The notes under the pieces are model-generated. The model was not told where the DNA came from. It did not search any database and worked only from the letters and a program-made list of their open reading frames with translations. Below are positions 52,892 through 61,972 of a stretch of DNA of 64,000 nucleotides, piece after piece. A program made the position numbers and the translations under genes. Each line of letters starts with the position of its first letter. The first letter of the stretch is position 1. Source of the DNA: DASZRZ01 sp963732925 (GTDB taxonomy: Bacteria; Acidobacteriota; Terriglobia; Terriglobales; Acidobacteriaceae); assembly GCA_963732925.1 (NCBI GenBank), contig CAVTBJ010000012.1:744001-808000 (forward strand), written 5' to 3'.

Positions 52892-52969
52892 AAGGAAATC
52901 GATAGAACGAGAGGATGGAGCTGAATTCAACCGGCCTTTCTGGCGGGCAGGCGGAGTCTGGCATTTACT

Positions 52970-52998
52970 AGTAATACGAATTATAATTTCGTGTTACT
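52970..52998. promoter_or_regulatory. NikR operator candidate over the promoter of the TonB-dependent receptor gene
   Basis: AGTAATACGAA (52970-52980) and TTCGTGTTACT (52988-52998) are arms that pair at 10 of 11 positions around a 7-base centre. The centre and left edge contain a perfect TATAAT (52982-52987); a -35-like CTGGCA at 52958-52963 is 18 bases upstream. The half-sites read GTAAtAC and GTGTTAC. NikR bound here would block RNA polymerase. It lies 62 bases before the receptor start and 79 bases after nikR. Confidence 0.72.
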
Positions 52999-53059
52999 GC
53001 CGGGAGGGCAGGCCAGCCGGTTCGCTACCGGGACCCCTGGCGCAAGAAAGGCTGCAGCC

Positions 53060-55369
53060 ATGATTTCTCCTCTCTCATTCTTCCAACGCAACCACTCCAT
53101 CGCCCTGCTTTCGACTTTTCTCTTCCTGGGGCCCTTGATGTTTGCGCAAATGGGGGCCAGGGCCGCAATCTCTGGTTCCGTGATCGACGAAAAAGGGGCG
53201 GCAGTAGCGGGCGCGCACGTAAGGGCGGAATCCGGGGGGACGCGCCAAACGGTCACTACGGACGGGCAAGGCCGGTTTCGTGTGCAACTGCCGCCCGGAG
53301 ATGTCCATCTGGAGGTGACCGGCGCGTACCTGATTCCGACGACCCGGGTGGTGGAGGCCAGCCGCCGGCCGGCAAACATAAGGCTGACCGTGCAGTATGC
53401 CCTCCGCACGGTCAATCAAAGCGTCGTGGTGACGGCTACGGGACTGGATCCTGCCATCGACCGCCGCAACGACGCAGTTTTTCGCAACACTCTGTTTACC
53501 CGCGACGATCAGATTTTCGATGTGCTCTCCGCGGGGATCAATGCCGGGCAGCACGAGGGTGGAGGCAAATCCCTCGAGTTGCGCCGCTTCGGCTACAACC
53601 TGGATCATGGAGGAGTAGGCGGCGGACTGAGCGTGATGATCGACAATGTGCCGCAGAACCAGGCGACGCAAGGACACGGGCAGGGATATTTGGGTTCGCT
53701 GAAGAGCCTGACCCCGGAACTGGTCGACGATGTGGATATCCTGAACGGTCCCTTCAGTGCCGAGTACGGTGACTTTTCCGGGCTCGGGGTTGTGCACATC
53801 CGTCTGAAGGAGCGTTTACCGGACTGGTTTACAGCGCGAGTGCAGGGTGGAAGTTTCGGGGCGCTACGAACGTTTCTGGCGTGGAGCCCGCAAAGGCAGG
53901 ACGTGGACAGTTTTGTGGCCTATGAGGGCTCGGGCACCAACGGTCCTTTTGTGAATCCGTTGCATTACCGGCGCGACAACCTGACCAGCAATTCCACCTG
54001 GCATCGCAACCAACATGAAGCGCTGGGATTCAAAGTGAACCTGGCGCGCAATGTATTTGACTCTTCCGGACAAATTCCCCTGGACGAAGTGGCGTCAGGA
54101 ACCCTGGACCGGTATGGTGCGCTCGATCCTTTCAATGGAGGCAATGTCTATAGCGGAACGATTGCGCCGAATTACAGCCGAGAGTGGGCCAGGGGCGATA
54201 CTCTGAAGGTGGACGGGTTCGTCTCACGCTCGCTGTTTGACTTATGGTCGAATTTCACATTTTTCCTGAATGACCCCGTGCGTGGAGACGAAATTCAGCA
54301 GCACGATTCCCGTCTGATGGAGGGGGCCAACGCGCAGTGGCGGCATCCGTGGAGGTTCCTGGGGAACAGCACTCTGCTGACGCTGGGTTCCAATTTTCAC
54401 GACAACCAGATTCTCGTGGGGTTATTCCGCACCCAGAGGCGCCAGATCTATGAGACGGTCAATCTTGCGCATGCTCATGTGACCAATCAGGCGTTCTATG
54501 TGCAGCAAGGGGTGGACATGCTGGGGGAACGACTGCACGCCGATGTGGGTCTGCGCTACGACTACTTCCGGTTTGCGGTGCGCGATGAGATCACATCCGT
54601 AGGCAGTCCGGCTTACGGTGCTGGGGAGGCGCAGCCCAAGGGAAATCTGGCCTTCCAGCCAACCAGGAAAATTCCGGTGGTGCTGCACGCCAGCTACGGA
54701 CGCGCCATCTCCAGCGAGGATGCGCGCGGGATTGTGCAGTATCCGAGGGGACCGCGTCTTGCCACCACCGATTTCTACCAGTTGGGAACCTCGCACCAGG
54801 TGGGCAGGTTTTCGCTGGCCAGCGACGGATTTCTGATCGACCGGTCGCACGAGCAGGTCTACGTGCCCGACGACGGCAGCACGGAACTGAGCGGTCCAAG
54901 CCGGGCCTATGGATTCGAGGTGAAGACGTCGCTGCAAATTACCTCGCGACTGAGCTGGAATGGGGGCGTCACCCGGGTTTGCAACGCGTTCTATCGCGAC
55001 ACGCAGCCACGCGAGTACGTAGCCAGAGCTCCGCATGTGGTGGCGAACGCAGGATTGACGCTGGCGGGATGGAGGGGTGCCTTTGCTTCGCTGCGCTATC
55101 GCCATATCGGCGATTACCGCTTGGACGAACTCGATCCGACAATCCGCGCCACCGGGCTGAACGTTGTCGACCTGGCAGTCACCAAATCAGTGCGGCACGG
55201 AGTGGAACTGAACTTCGCGGTCGACAACCTGACGAACGACCGCTACTACGAAACGCAAAACTATCTGCAATCGCGGGTGACGCCGACAGCTCCGGCGGTT
55301 TGGCAAATCCATGCCACGCCGGGGTATCCCGTGGGCTTCACCGTCGGCATGACGTTTCGGGTGGAGTAG
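53060..55369 (+). CDS. TonB-dependent receptor, probable nickel (or related metal) uptake
   Basis: The ATG at 53060 gives a 769-residue product with a signal peptide (ALLSTFLFLGPLMFAQ). Residues about 30-120 are a carboxypeptidase-regulatory-like domain (ISGSVIDEKGAAVAGAHV). Residues 120-265 are the plug (VVVTATGLDPAID, then SVMIDNVPQNQATQGHGQGY and PFSAEYGDFSGLG). The rest is a 22-strand barrel ending in GFTVGMTFRVE. A His/Gly-rich loop in the plug (INAGQHEGGGKSLELRRF) may touch the substrate. The NikR gene lies immediately upstream, and a NikR-like palindrome covers the promoter, so nickel or a nickel chelate is the best guess. Confidence 0.87.
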   Translation: MISPLSFFQRNHSIALLSTFLFLGPLMFAQMGARAAISGSVIDEKGAAVAGAHVRAESGGTRQTVTTDGQGRFRVQLPPGDVHLEVTGAYLIPTTRVVEASRRPANIRLTVQYALRTVNQSVVVTATGLDPAIDRRNDAVFRNTLFTRDDQIFDVLSAGINAGQHEGGGKSLELRRFGYNLDHGGVGGGLSVMIDNVPQNQATQGHGQGYLGSLKSLTPELVDDVDILNGPFSAEYGDFSGLGVVHIRLKERLPDWFTARVQGGSFGALRTFLAWSPQRQDVDSFVAYEGSGTNGPFVNPLHYRRDNLTSNSTWHRNQHEALGFKVNLARNVFDSSGQIPLDEVASGTLDRYGALDPFNGGNVYSGTIAPNYSREWARGDTLKVDGFVSRSLFDLWSNFTFFLNDPVRGDEIQQHDSRLMEGANAQWRHPWRFLGNSTLLTLGSNFHDNQILVGLFRTQRRQIYETVNLAHAHVTNQAFYVQQGVDMLGERLHADVGLRYDYFRFAVRDEITSVGSPAYGAGEAQPKGNLAFQPTRKIPVVLHASYGRAISSEDARGIVQYPRGPRLATTDFYQLGTSHQVGRFSLASDGFLIDRSHEQVYVPDDGSTELSGPSRAYGFEVKTSLQITSRLSWNGGVTRVCNAFYRDTQPREYVARAPHVVANAGLTLAGWRGAFASLRYRHIGDYRLDELDPTIRATGLNVVDLAVTKSVRHGVELNFAVDNLTNDRYYETQNYLQSRVTPTAPAVWQIHATPGYPVGFTVGMTFRVE

Positions 55370-55402
55370 AAGGACGTACCGCGCCGCCAGCCCCGCAGCG
55401 AA

Positions 55403-55738
55403 CTATTGCTGAACCGACCAGCCGCAAACGATGATGGCCATGCCGAGCAGGGTGATGGCAGTTCCTACGCAGTCAAACATAGAGAGCCTTGTGCGATTAA
55501 CGACTCGCAGCCAGACGAGGGCCGTGGCGATGTAAACCCCTCCATAGGCGGCATAGACCCGTCCACTGGCGGCGGGGTGCAGGGTCAGCAGCCAGACGAA
55601 CAAGGCCAAACTCGCTGCCGAGGGAACCAGCAGCCAAGGGGAAGCTCCCTTGCGAAGCCAAAGGTAGGGCAGAAAGCACCCGGTAATTTCCGCAAGGGCA
55701 GTGAGGACGAAAAGTGCACCTGTTTTCAGTAGGAACAT
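55403..55738 (-). CDS. YnfA family small membrane protein
   Basis: 111 residues with four membrane helices, matching the YnfA/UPF0060 pattern: LFVLTALAEITGCFLPYLWL at the start, then HPAASGRVYAAYGGVYIATA and GMAIIVCGWSVQQ at the end. Related to the small multidrug resistance fold; function in most species is unknown. It converges on the NikR-linked receptor gene with 33 bases between. Single gene. Confidence 0.92.
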   Translation of the reverse strand: MFLLKTGALFVLTALAEITGCFLPYLWLRKGASPWLLVPSAASLALFVWLLTLHPAASGRVYAAYGGVYIATALVWLRVVNRTRLSMFDCVGTAITLLGMAIIVCGWSVQQ

Positions 55739-55841
55739 GAATCTAGCTCGATGCTGGAGAGGATAACATCGGGCTTCGGGCGAGAAGCTTTGGCCGAGAG
55801 GACTGAAGGACTCCGGCAGCAGGTGAATTGCCTGGGGCAGG

Positions 55842-55867
55842 GGTCTTCATTTCGTTCAGGATGACAA
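55842..55867. repeat. dispersed intergenic repeat copy
   Basis: TCTTCATTTCGTTCAGGATG followed by ACAA, between ynfA and the BtuB-like receptor gene. Confidence 0.6.
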
Positions 55868-55941
55868 GTTGGGAGAGCTATTTTCGCGAGGCGTGGTTTC
55901 CCGGCCGAAGCCGGGGTTTGTTTTGAGCATTTTTTCAGCTT

Positions 55942-57777
55942 CTAGGGCCGCCGCGAGGGAAGAACCAGTTCGAAGCCGCCCAGCACAGTGCGTCCGGGCA
56001 TGATGACGCCCGGAATTTCTTCATAGCTGGTATCGCTGATGTTGAGCATCTGGAAATAGGGGCGGATTGCCCCACTGCTGCGCGCGGCAGAAAATTCGAG
56101 CAGAGGATAGGCGTCCTGGCGAAAGCGCTGGAGGACACCCAGGCGGGCGCGAGCCACGAGGATGTCGCGCCAGGCGCCGGTCCAGCCCAGGCTGGCATTG
56201 TTGCTGAGGTAGTTCAATGCGTAACGCGAGGTGACCTGCGGAAGCACGACCTGATTGCCGTGGATGGCGGTATAAGCGACGTCGGCCTGCTGATCATGCG
56301 GAAGACGGAAGCGGAGCGAGGTTTCGACGCCGGTAAATTGCAGGTTCTCGATATTGGTCGCCTGAAAACGCTGGCTGGGATCGGTGCGGATGTAGTCGAT
56401 GATGTCCTGGTCCCGGCGATGAAATACGGTGACGGCGGCGGAAACGCGACTGGAGGGCGCCCAGTCGGCTCCCGCTTCGAAGCTCCATGCAGACTCGGGG
56501 CGCAGGTTGGGGTTCCCCAGCGTGGCGGGGTCCGAATAGTAGAGGTCGGTGTAGGTAGGCAGGCGGAAGGCCCGGCTCACGCTGGCGCGAAACTTGAGTG
56601 AGGGACGCAGCCACAGTCCGGCGGCGACGCTGGGCAGGAATTCGCTGCGGCCTCCGCTGAAGACTTCTTCGCGGCCTCCCAGCGAAAACGAAAACCGGTG
56701 CACGGCGCGGAGATCCAGATTCACATAGCCGGCGCCCCGGTTGCGGCCGCGGTGTCCCAGGCTGTTGCTGTCGATTTGATCACCCTGAGCATCGAGTCCG
56801 TAAGAAAGGTTGGAATTCGTTCCCAGATCTTCGATGCGCCGGATGGTGCCTTGCCAGCTCTGGCTGATGTGGTTGTTGGCGTACACCGCAGGGCGGTCGC
56901 GGTAAAGGATGAAGTTGTCGGTGTGCCGCCGGTAGGCCGCGGCAACGCGGGTTTTCTTTCCGAGTTGCTGCCCGATGGAGGCGAACCAGCCCTTAGTGCG
57001 TTCCCAGGAGTTGAAGTTGCCATAAAACTGGTCGGCGCCAAAGGGACGATCGCTGCCGGCGACCAGAAGATCGGTGATGCCCCAGGCAGATTGGAAGTGC
57101 GTCTGCGAAGATGCGGATGAGGAACGGAAGTCGCGATCAGGGCGAAATCCGGAGGAGAAATCGCGGTCGGCGGCAACCGTTTCCGACCAGCGACCACGAA
57201 CCATGGAGCCGAGAATGTGCTGCTGGTTGAAGCCAAAGTTTCCCACGCCGGTACGCAGGCGCAGTTCGCTGGCCTCGGGCGGCTCGGCGATGAAGTTTAC
57301 GGCTCCCCCCATGGCGTCGGCGCCGTAGAGGGTGGAACCGGCGCCACGCAGGATTTCAATACGGGAGATCGCTTCCAGCGGAATCGGTATGTCGAGATTG
57401 TGGTGCGCGGACTGGGCATCGTTAATGCGGAGTCCGTTGAGCAGAACCAGAGATTGGCCGAAGGTGGCGCCGCGAATGGAAAGGTCCGACTGCGTTCCAA
57501 AGGGGCCGCGCTCGCCGAGATCCAAGGAAGGTTCGGTGCGCAGGAAGTCGACCATGGACCCGAACAGCAGGGCCTGTTCCCGAACCTGGAGAGAAGTGAC
57601 AGAGCGGTTGCTCTCCGAAAGCGGCATCGGCTCAAACGTCCCGGTAACGACGATGACATCTGAGCGGGTTAAGGCCGGAGGCGAGGACTGGGTAGATGGC
57701 GGAGTCGCATCCTGAGCGACAACCGTAGGAGCCATTGCCAGGAGCAGGGCCGAACACAGGGTAACGTAGCTAAGCAT
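55942..57777 (-). CDS. TonB-dependent receptor, BtuB-like
   Basis: I start at the ATG at 57777, which gives a signal peptide (MLSYVTLCSALLLAMAPTVV); the frame is open to a GTG at 57879. 611 residues. Residues about 45-155 are the plug: DVIVVTGTFEP (TonB-box-like start), then LDLGERGPFGTQSDLSIRGA, SLVLLNGLRINDAQ and RIEILRGAGSTLYGADAMGG. The barrel follows and ends in LGGFELVLPSRRP. The plug is of the BtuB/vitamin B12 type. There is no adjacent regulator or transport gene to name a substrate. A strong candidate for cobalamin or a related ligand, but this is by similarity only. Confidence 0.88.
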   Translation of the reverse strand: MLSYVTLCSALLLAMAPTVVAQDATPPSTQSSPPALTRSDVIVVTGTFEPMPLSESNRSVTSLQVREQALLFGSMVDFLRTEPSLDLGERGPFGTQSDLSIRGATFGQSLVLLNGLRINDAQSAHHNLDIPIPLEAISRIEILRGAGSTLYGADAMGGAVNFIAEPPEASELRLRTGVGNFGFNQQHILGSMVRGRWSETVAADRDFSSGFRPDRDFRSSSASSQTHFQSAWGITDLLVAGSDRPFGADQFYGNFNSWERTKGWFASIGQQLGKKTRVAAAYRRHTDNFILYRDRPAVYANNHISQSWQGTIRRIEDLGTNSNLSYGLDAQGDQIDSNSLGHRGRNRGAGYVNLDLRAVHRFSFSLGGREEVFSGGRSEFLPSVAAGLWLRPSLKFRASVSRAFRLPTYTDLYYSDPATLGNPNLRPESAWSFEAGADWAPSSRVSAAVTVFHRRDQDIIDYIRTDPSQRFQATNIENLQFTGVETSLRFRLPHDQQADVAYTAIHGNQVVLPQVTSRYALNYLSNNASLGWTGAWRDILVARARLGVLQRFRQDAYPLLEFSAARSSGAIRPYFQMLNISDTSYEEIPGVIMPGRTVLGGFELVLPSRRP

Positions 57778-58075
57778 TTGCACCGCATAAGATAGCAGGT
57801 CGAACGGGAGCTTACGGCGTCGACGGGCTGGGGGATGCACGAACAGTTTTTTGGTCCAGGATGGTGACGTATCCGGCACGAAAGTGGTCTAACCTTTAAG
57901 GACATTCGTTTCACCCTGGTCGAACCTCCATACCAGGGAATTTTCGGCAATACGGGCTCCCGGGAGAGGCGCCGGACGAAGGACTGCAACCGGCCCGCGA
58001 CGGCAACAGAGAACGAATTCGGGAGATGACTGTGCGGGCTAGCTGGAAGACTTCTGAACGCGAACGGGACGGCGG

Positions 58076-60286
58076 ATGGGTGATTGGGTCAGATCGGCGG
58101 GAGTTGTGTTGTGCATTGTTGTGTGTTTTTCCGCGCTTTCACGGGCGAAGGAAACCCGCAAGGTAACCTCGCAACTTGCCGGCCCCCGCATTAAAGCCCT
58201 GAGAGCCGAAGGACCCATCGTGGTGGATGGCATACTGGACGAGCCGGACTGGGCGAGAGCAACGCCGGTTAGCCTGACAGAGCAGTCCCCGGCTCCGGGA
58301 GCGCCCACACCTTATGTGACAACCGTCCGCGCAGTGATCTCCGGCAACAAGCTTTATTTCGGATTTGAGGCGGCGGATCCCGAACCGGACAAGATTGCCG
58401 TGCACACCAAGCGCCGCGACGGCGATACTTCGGGGGATGACAGCGTTGCGGTCGTGATCGATTCCTACGGAGACCGGCGCACCGGCTTTTTCTTTCGCAC
58501 CAATGCTGCTGGGGCGCGCGTGGATGGCTTAATCGCAGGCCCGCAGAATTTCTCCCGCGACTGGAATGGCATCTGGAACGTGCGCACCTCGGTACACGAA
58601 GGAGGATGGTCGGCGGAATTTGTGATCCCGGCGCAAACGCTCACGTTTACTCCCGGGCTGCAAGCCTGGGGGGTGAACTTTGAGAGATATGTGGCGCGCG
58701 ACCGGATCCAGATGCGCTGGAGCTCACCGACGCTGGATTCGTTTTTTTTCGATCTGAGCCGCGCGGGCGAGCTCACGGGAACCGGGGAATTCTCGCAAGG
58801 GCTGGGACTTGAGATCAGCCCATACGTGACCGGACGTACGAGCAAGCAATTTGCCACCGGCCATCGCAATTTTCCCGGCCAGCCCGGCATGGATATGACC
58901 TGGCGGCTGACGCCGGAGATGGCGGCGGTATTCACTTTCAACACCGACTTCGCCGAAACCGCAACCGATTCCCGGCAGTTGAATGTGACCCGTTACCCAT
59001 TGTTCTTTCCCGAAAAGCGCGCCTTTTTTCTGGAAGGCGCAAACCAGTACCAATTCGGCCTGGGGTTGGACGGCGACAGCTTCGTTCCTTTCTTCAGTCG
59101 CAGAATTGGGCTCTACGATGACCAACTGGCGCCAATCAATGCCGGGATGAAGCTTAACGGACGGCTGGGCCGCTGGAATCTGGGAATGCTGAACGTGCAG
59201 ACGCGCGACAACCAGGAAGTGCCGGCCACGAATCTGTTCGCCGGCCGCGCTTCCTTCGACATAACCCCGAAATGGCGGCTCGGCACGTTGATGACGCATG
59301 GCAATCCTAACGGAGTGCAATCAAATACTCTGCTTGGGTTTGACAGCCTATGGCGCACCTCCACGTTTCGTGGGAATAAAAACCTGCTGGTAGGAGCGTG
59401 GTTCGCTGACAGCGCCGGGGACATTCCGAACGGCAATCCCACGGCTTGGGGAATGCAGGTGGACTATCCCAACGATCTCTGGGAATGCCATGTGCATACC
59501 TTTCAGTTTGGAGATGGCCTGGACCCGGCTATGGGGTTTTTGGAGCGGCCCGCTACGCGCCAGTACAACGCAAATTGCTCCTTCAATCCGCGGCCTACGC
59601 GCAGGGGCAAATGGAGCTTCGTCCGGCAGACGTTTCACCGCATCAACTACAGCCGCGACGATGATTTTCGAACCGGGCAGAACGAATCCTGGCGGCTGGA
59701 TATCGATCCCATGAACTTCAATTTCGACAGTGGGGAGTACGTCCGATTCCGGCTGCGCATGCGGCAGGAAAATCTTCTGGAGCCATTTGAAATCAGCGAT
59801 GGCGTGGTGTTGCCCGTGGGGAATTACCGCTTTAACCGCTTTCGTGTTCATGTGGAAACGGGCTCGCAAAGATCCTGGGTGGTTTCCGGGGAGAGCGAGT
59901 GGGGAGATTTTTACAACGGACGGCTGCTGCAGAGTTCGGCTTCAGTGGACTGGACTTCCCCGCAGGGTACGGTACACACGGGGCTCTCGGCGGAGCAGAA
60001 TTATGGAACGTTGACGCAGGGAAAATTTGTGCAGCGGCTGTGGCAGCTCCGTTTTACCTATGCCTTCGATCCTAACCTGGTCCTGACCAGCTTTGCCCAG
60101 TACGACAACGAGTCCGAGACCGTAGGCAACAACATGCGCCTGCGCTGGACGGTAAAGCCGGGAAATGATCTGTTTGTGGTTTGGAATCGCGGCTGGACGC
60201 ATCTGATCCTGGGACCGAGCGAACGCAGCCTGGTTCCCGAGAGTGATTTGATTGCGCTGAAGGTGCGCTGGACTTTCCGGAAATAG
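58076..60286 (+). CDS. DUF5916 protein: CBM9-like domain plus outer-membrane barrel
   Basis: 736 residues with a signal peptide (VVLCIVVCFSALSRA). Residues 40-210 form a carbohydrate-binding-module-9-like domain (PIVVDGILDEPDWARATPVS, DDSVAVVIDSYGDRRTGFFF, WSAEFVIPAQTL). The remaining 500 residues are the DUF5916 barrel, with FNTDFAETATDSRQLNVTRY, FPEKRAFFLEGANQY and a final aromatic-rich strand ending LKVRWTFRK. The family is common in Bacteroidota and Acidobacteriota. Role unknown; it may bind or pass glycan-like ligands. Divergent from the BtuB-like receptor gene with about 300 bases between the starts. Confidence 0.9.
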   Translation: MGDWVRSAGVVLCIVVCFSALSRAKETRKVTSQLAGPRIKALRAEGPIVVDGILDEPDWARATPVSLTEQSPAPGAPTPYVTTVRAVISGNKLYFGFEAADPEPDKIAVHTKRRDGDTSGDDSVAVVIDSYGDRRTGFFFRTNAAGARVDGLIAGPQNFSRDWNGIWNVRTSVHEGGWSAEFVIPAQTLTFTPGLQAWGVNFERYVARDRIQMRWSSPTLDSFFFDLSRAGELTGTGEFSQGLGLEISPYVTGRTSKQFATGHRNFPGQPGMDMTWRLTPEMAAVFTFNTDFAETATDSRQLNVTRYPLFFPEKRAFFLEGANQYQFGLGLDGDSFVPFFSRRIGLYDDQLAPINAGMKLNGRLGRWNLGMLNVQTRDNQEVPATNLFAGRASFDITPKWRLGTLMTHGNPNGVQSNTLLGFDSLWRTSTFRGNKNLLVGAWFADSAGDIPNGNPTAWGMQVDYPNDLWECHVHTFQFGDGLDPAMGFLERPATRQYNANCSFNPRPTRRGKWSFVRQTFHRINYSRDDDFRTGQNESWRLDIDPMNFNFDSGEYVRFRLRMRQENLLEPFEISDGVVLPVGNYRFNRFRVHVETGSQRSWVVSGESEWGDFYNGRLLQSSASVDWTSPQGTVHTGLSAEQNYGTLTQGKFVQRLWQLRFTYAFDPNLVLTSFAQYDNESETVGNNMRLRWTVKPGNDLFVVWNRGWTHLILGPSERSLVPESDLIALKVRWTFRK

Positions 60287-60509
60287 CTCGCCCGCGGCCC
60301 GTCGGCGGGAAATGCCTTCAGTTGACACGCTGAACTACCCATTTATACATTCTTAAACAGTATTTCGGGAGCATCCGGCCGCTCGCTTGTGGATGTCATC
60401 CAAGGGCCTTCATTCTTCAGAGGCTTCGGTTGTGCGCGCGATGCCGCGGTGGGAGGGCTGTGGTCTTTCCCACCAGCGATGGATCGCCAGAGAAATACAA
60501 GGCTCGGGG

Positions 60510-61392
60510 GTGAATTTGCAAGTTGATCTTGCGGCAGATGGAATTCAAAAATCCGGCTGCAGCCGATATTCGAAAGCGGGGGTCCGCTTCGGGGCTTGCG
60601 CTGGCGCACTGTTGCTGGCGCTAGCGGTCTTTCCGACGGGAGCCAGGGGGAAGGCGCAGGATTCCCTGAGCCGCATGCCGGAAGATCCGGCGAAACAGCT
60701 GATTTCCGGCAAATGCGGCACCGCATGTCACGATACCCCGCAGGCGTTGGACCATCCTCGAACCCGGGACGAGTGGACCGACATCGTGGTGCTGATGCGG
60801 GACTATGGGGCGAAGGTCTCGCCCGGTGAGCAGAAGACGATCGTAGCTTACCTGACGAAGAACTTAGGCCGCGTGCCTGCTCCCGTGAAGCCGGCCAGCC
60901 CGCCCGCGACTACGACCGCGAGGGCGAATTCTTCGAGCAAGCCGGGATCTGCCTTGGTATCCGCTGCCAGTTCCGCGACATTCTTCCGCGGGCACGAAGC
61001 CCGCGGGCGGGGCGGCCTCGCCAGCGAAGATAGCAGCGGCGGCCACGGCAGCGGCGGCCGAGACATCGCCGGGGACTGCATCAGCGGGAGGCGGAGGCGG
61101 CTCTGCTGCCGACAGGCTGCCGCCGGGTCCGGGCAAGGAATTGGTACAGACCAAATGCACCGTGTGTCACAACCTGGATCGCGTGGTCACAAGCCATCGC
61201 ACGCATGCCGAGTGGCAAGAGCTAGTTACCATGATGCAGGAGTATGGCGCGGACGTGTACGATCAGGAGGAAAAGACGGTGGTCGATTATCTCTCCAAGA
61301 GCTTTCCGGCTTCGGCTGTCGGCAAGCGTGCCCCGGGAATGGCAGTTCCGCACGATGAGGTGGATACGGCGACATTTTCAAGTAACACTTGA
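60510..61392 (+). pseudogene. two-repeat cytochrome-type protein, one frameshift as read
   Basis: Two similar domains each contain a heme-like motif and then W-(x)-M-x-YGA-(x)-E-K-T-V-x-Y-L. In the first the motif is CGTACH (CXXXCH), with HPRTRDEWTDIVVLMRDYGA after it. In the second it is CTVCH, with HRTHAEWQELVTMMQEYGA. The domains are in different frames. One extra base near 60981-60990 joins them through an Ala/Gly-rich linker. The start at the GTG at 60510 is a guess that gives a hydrophobic export segment. It lies 6 bases before the cytochrome c gene, and the domain pattern is that of quinohemoprotein or c-type electron carriers. Sequencing error is possible. Confidence 0.7.
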
Positions 61393-61398
61393 GGCGAT

Positions 61399-61881
61399 AT
61401 GAAGCGAGGCGGATGGTATGGATTGTTGACTGCGCTGTGCCTGCTGGGAATGCCCTTGATGCAGGCGCAGGCGCAAGCAGCGTCACCGGAACTGGTGGCC
61501 AAGGGCGCGCAGCTTGCGAAAGCGTGCGATATGTGCCATACGGTACAAGGCGCGGATGGCAAGCCGGTGATTGGTGAACTTGCGGGCGGCAAGGTGGTTG
61601 TGCCGGGTGTGGCGGGAGCCAACCTGACGCCATCGGCTTCCGGCCTGGCCAAGTTCAACGAGAAGATGTTTGATGGGGCGCTGCGAACCGGCGAGGTGGA
61701 GGGACGCAAGCTCAAGGTGATGAACCCGGCGCTGTTCGGCAACCTGAGCGACGACGACCTGCACGCGATCTGGGTTTATCTGCGGCAGCTCCCCAAGGTG
61801 AACCACATCGTGGACAACACCAAGCCACCTACTCCGTGCAAGAAGTGCGGGCAGGTCCACGGCGGCGGGGACCTGAACTGA
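61399..61881 (+). CDS. monoheme c-type cytochrome
   Basis: 160 residues with a signal peptide (LTALCLLGMPLMQAQAQA) and one CDMCH heme site (about 44-48). The axial Met is probably in LKVMNPALFG. The C-terminus adds CKKCGQVHGG, a CxxC pair that may bind a metal. It is a class I-like soluble electron carrier for the periplasm. It follows the frameshifted cytochrome gene by 6 bases, and a clear terminator hairpin lies just after its stop, so the two form a unit. Confidence 0.92.
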   Translation: MKRGGWYGLLTALCLLGMPLMQAQAQAASPELVAKGAQLAKACDMCHTVQGADGKPVIGELAGGKVVVPGVAGANLTPSASGLAKFNEKMFDGALRTGEVEGRKLKVMNPALFGNLSDDDLHAIWVYLRQLPKVNHIVDNTKPPTPCKKCGQVHGGGDLN

Positions 61882-61900
61882 GCTGGCGAGGGGCGGGGAG

Positions 61901-61923
61901 AGCCGCCCTGCGTGGCGGCTTTT
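61901..61923 (+). terminator. rho-independent terminator after the cytochrome genes
   Basis: AGCCGCC-CTGCGT-GGCGGCT is a perfect 7-base stem with a 6-base loop, followed directly by TTTTCC. It starts 20 bases after the cytochrome c stop. Confidence 0.75.
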
Positions 61924-61937
61924 CCGCTTTCGGCGAT

Positions 61938-61962
61938 AGCTGTCAGCCATCAGCTATCAGCG
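61938..61962. repeat. short direct repeat AGCT-x-TCAGC
   Basis: AGCTGTCAGC and AGCTATCAGC lie close together, joined by CATC, just before the aldo/keto reductase gene. Near-identical ten-base units repeated in tandem often mark dispersed intergenic repeats; no other copy was noticed in the window. Confidence 0.45.
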
Positions 61963-61972
61963 GAGGTGAGCG

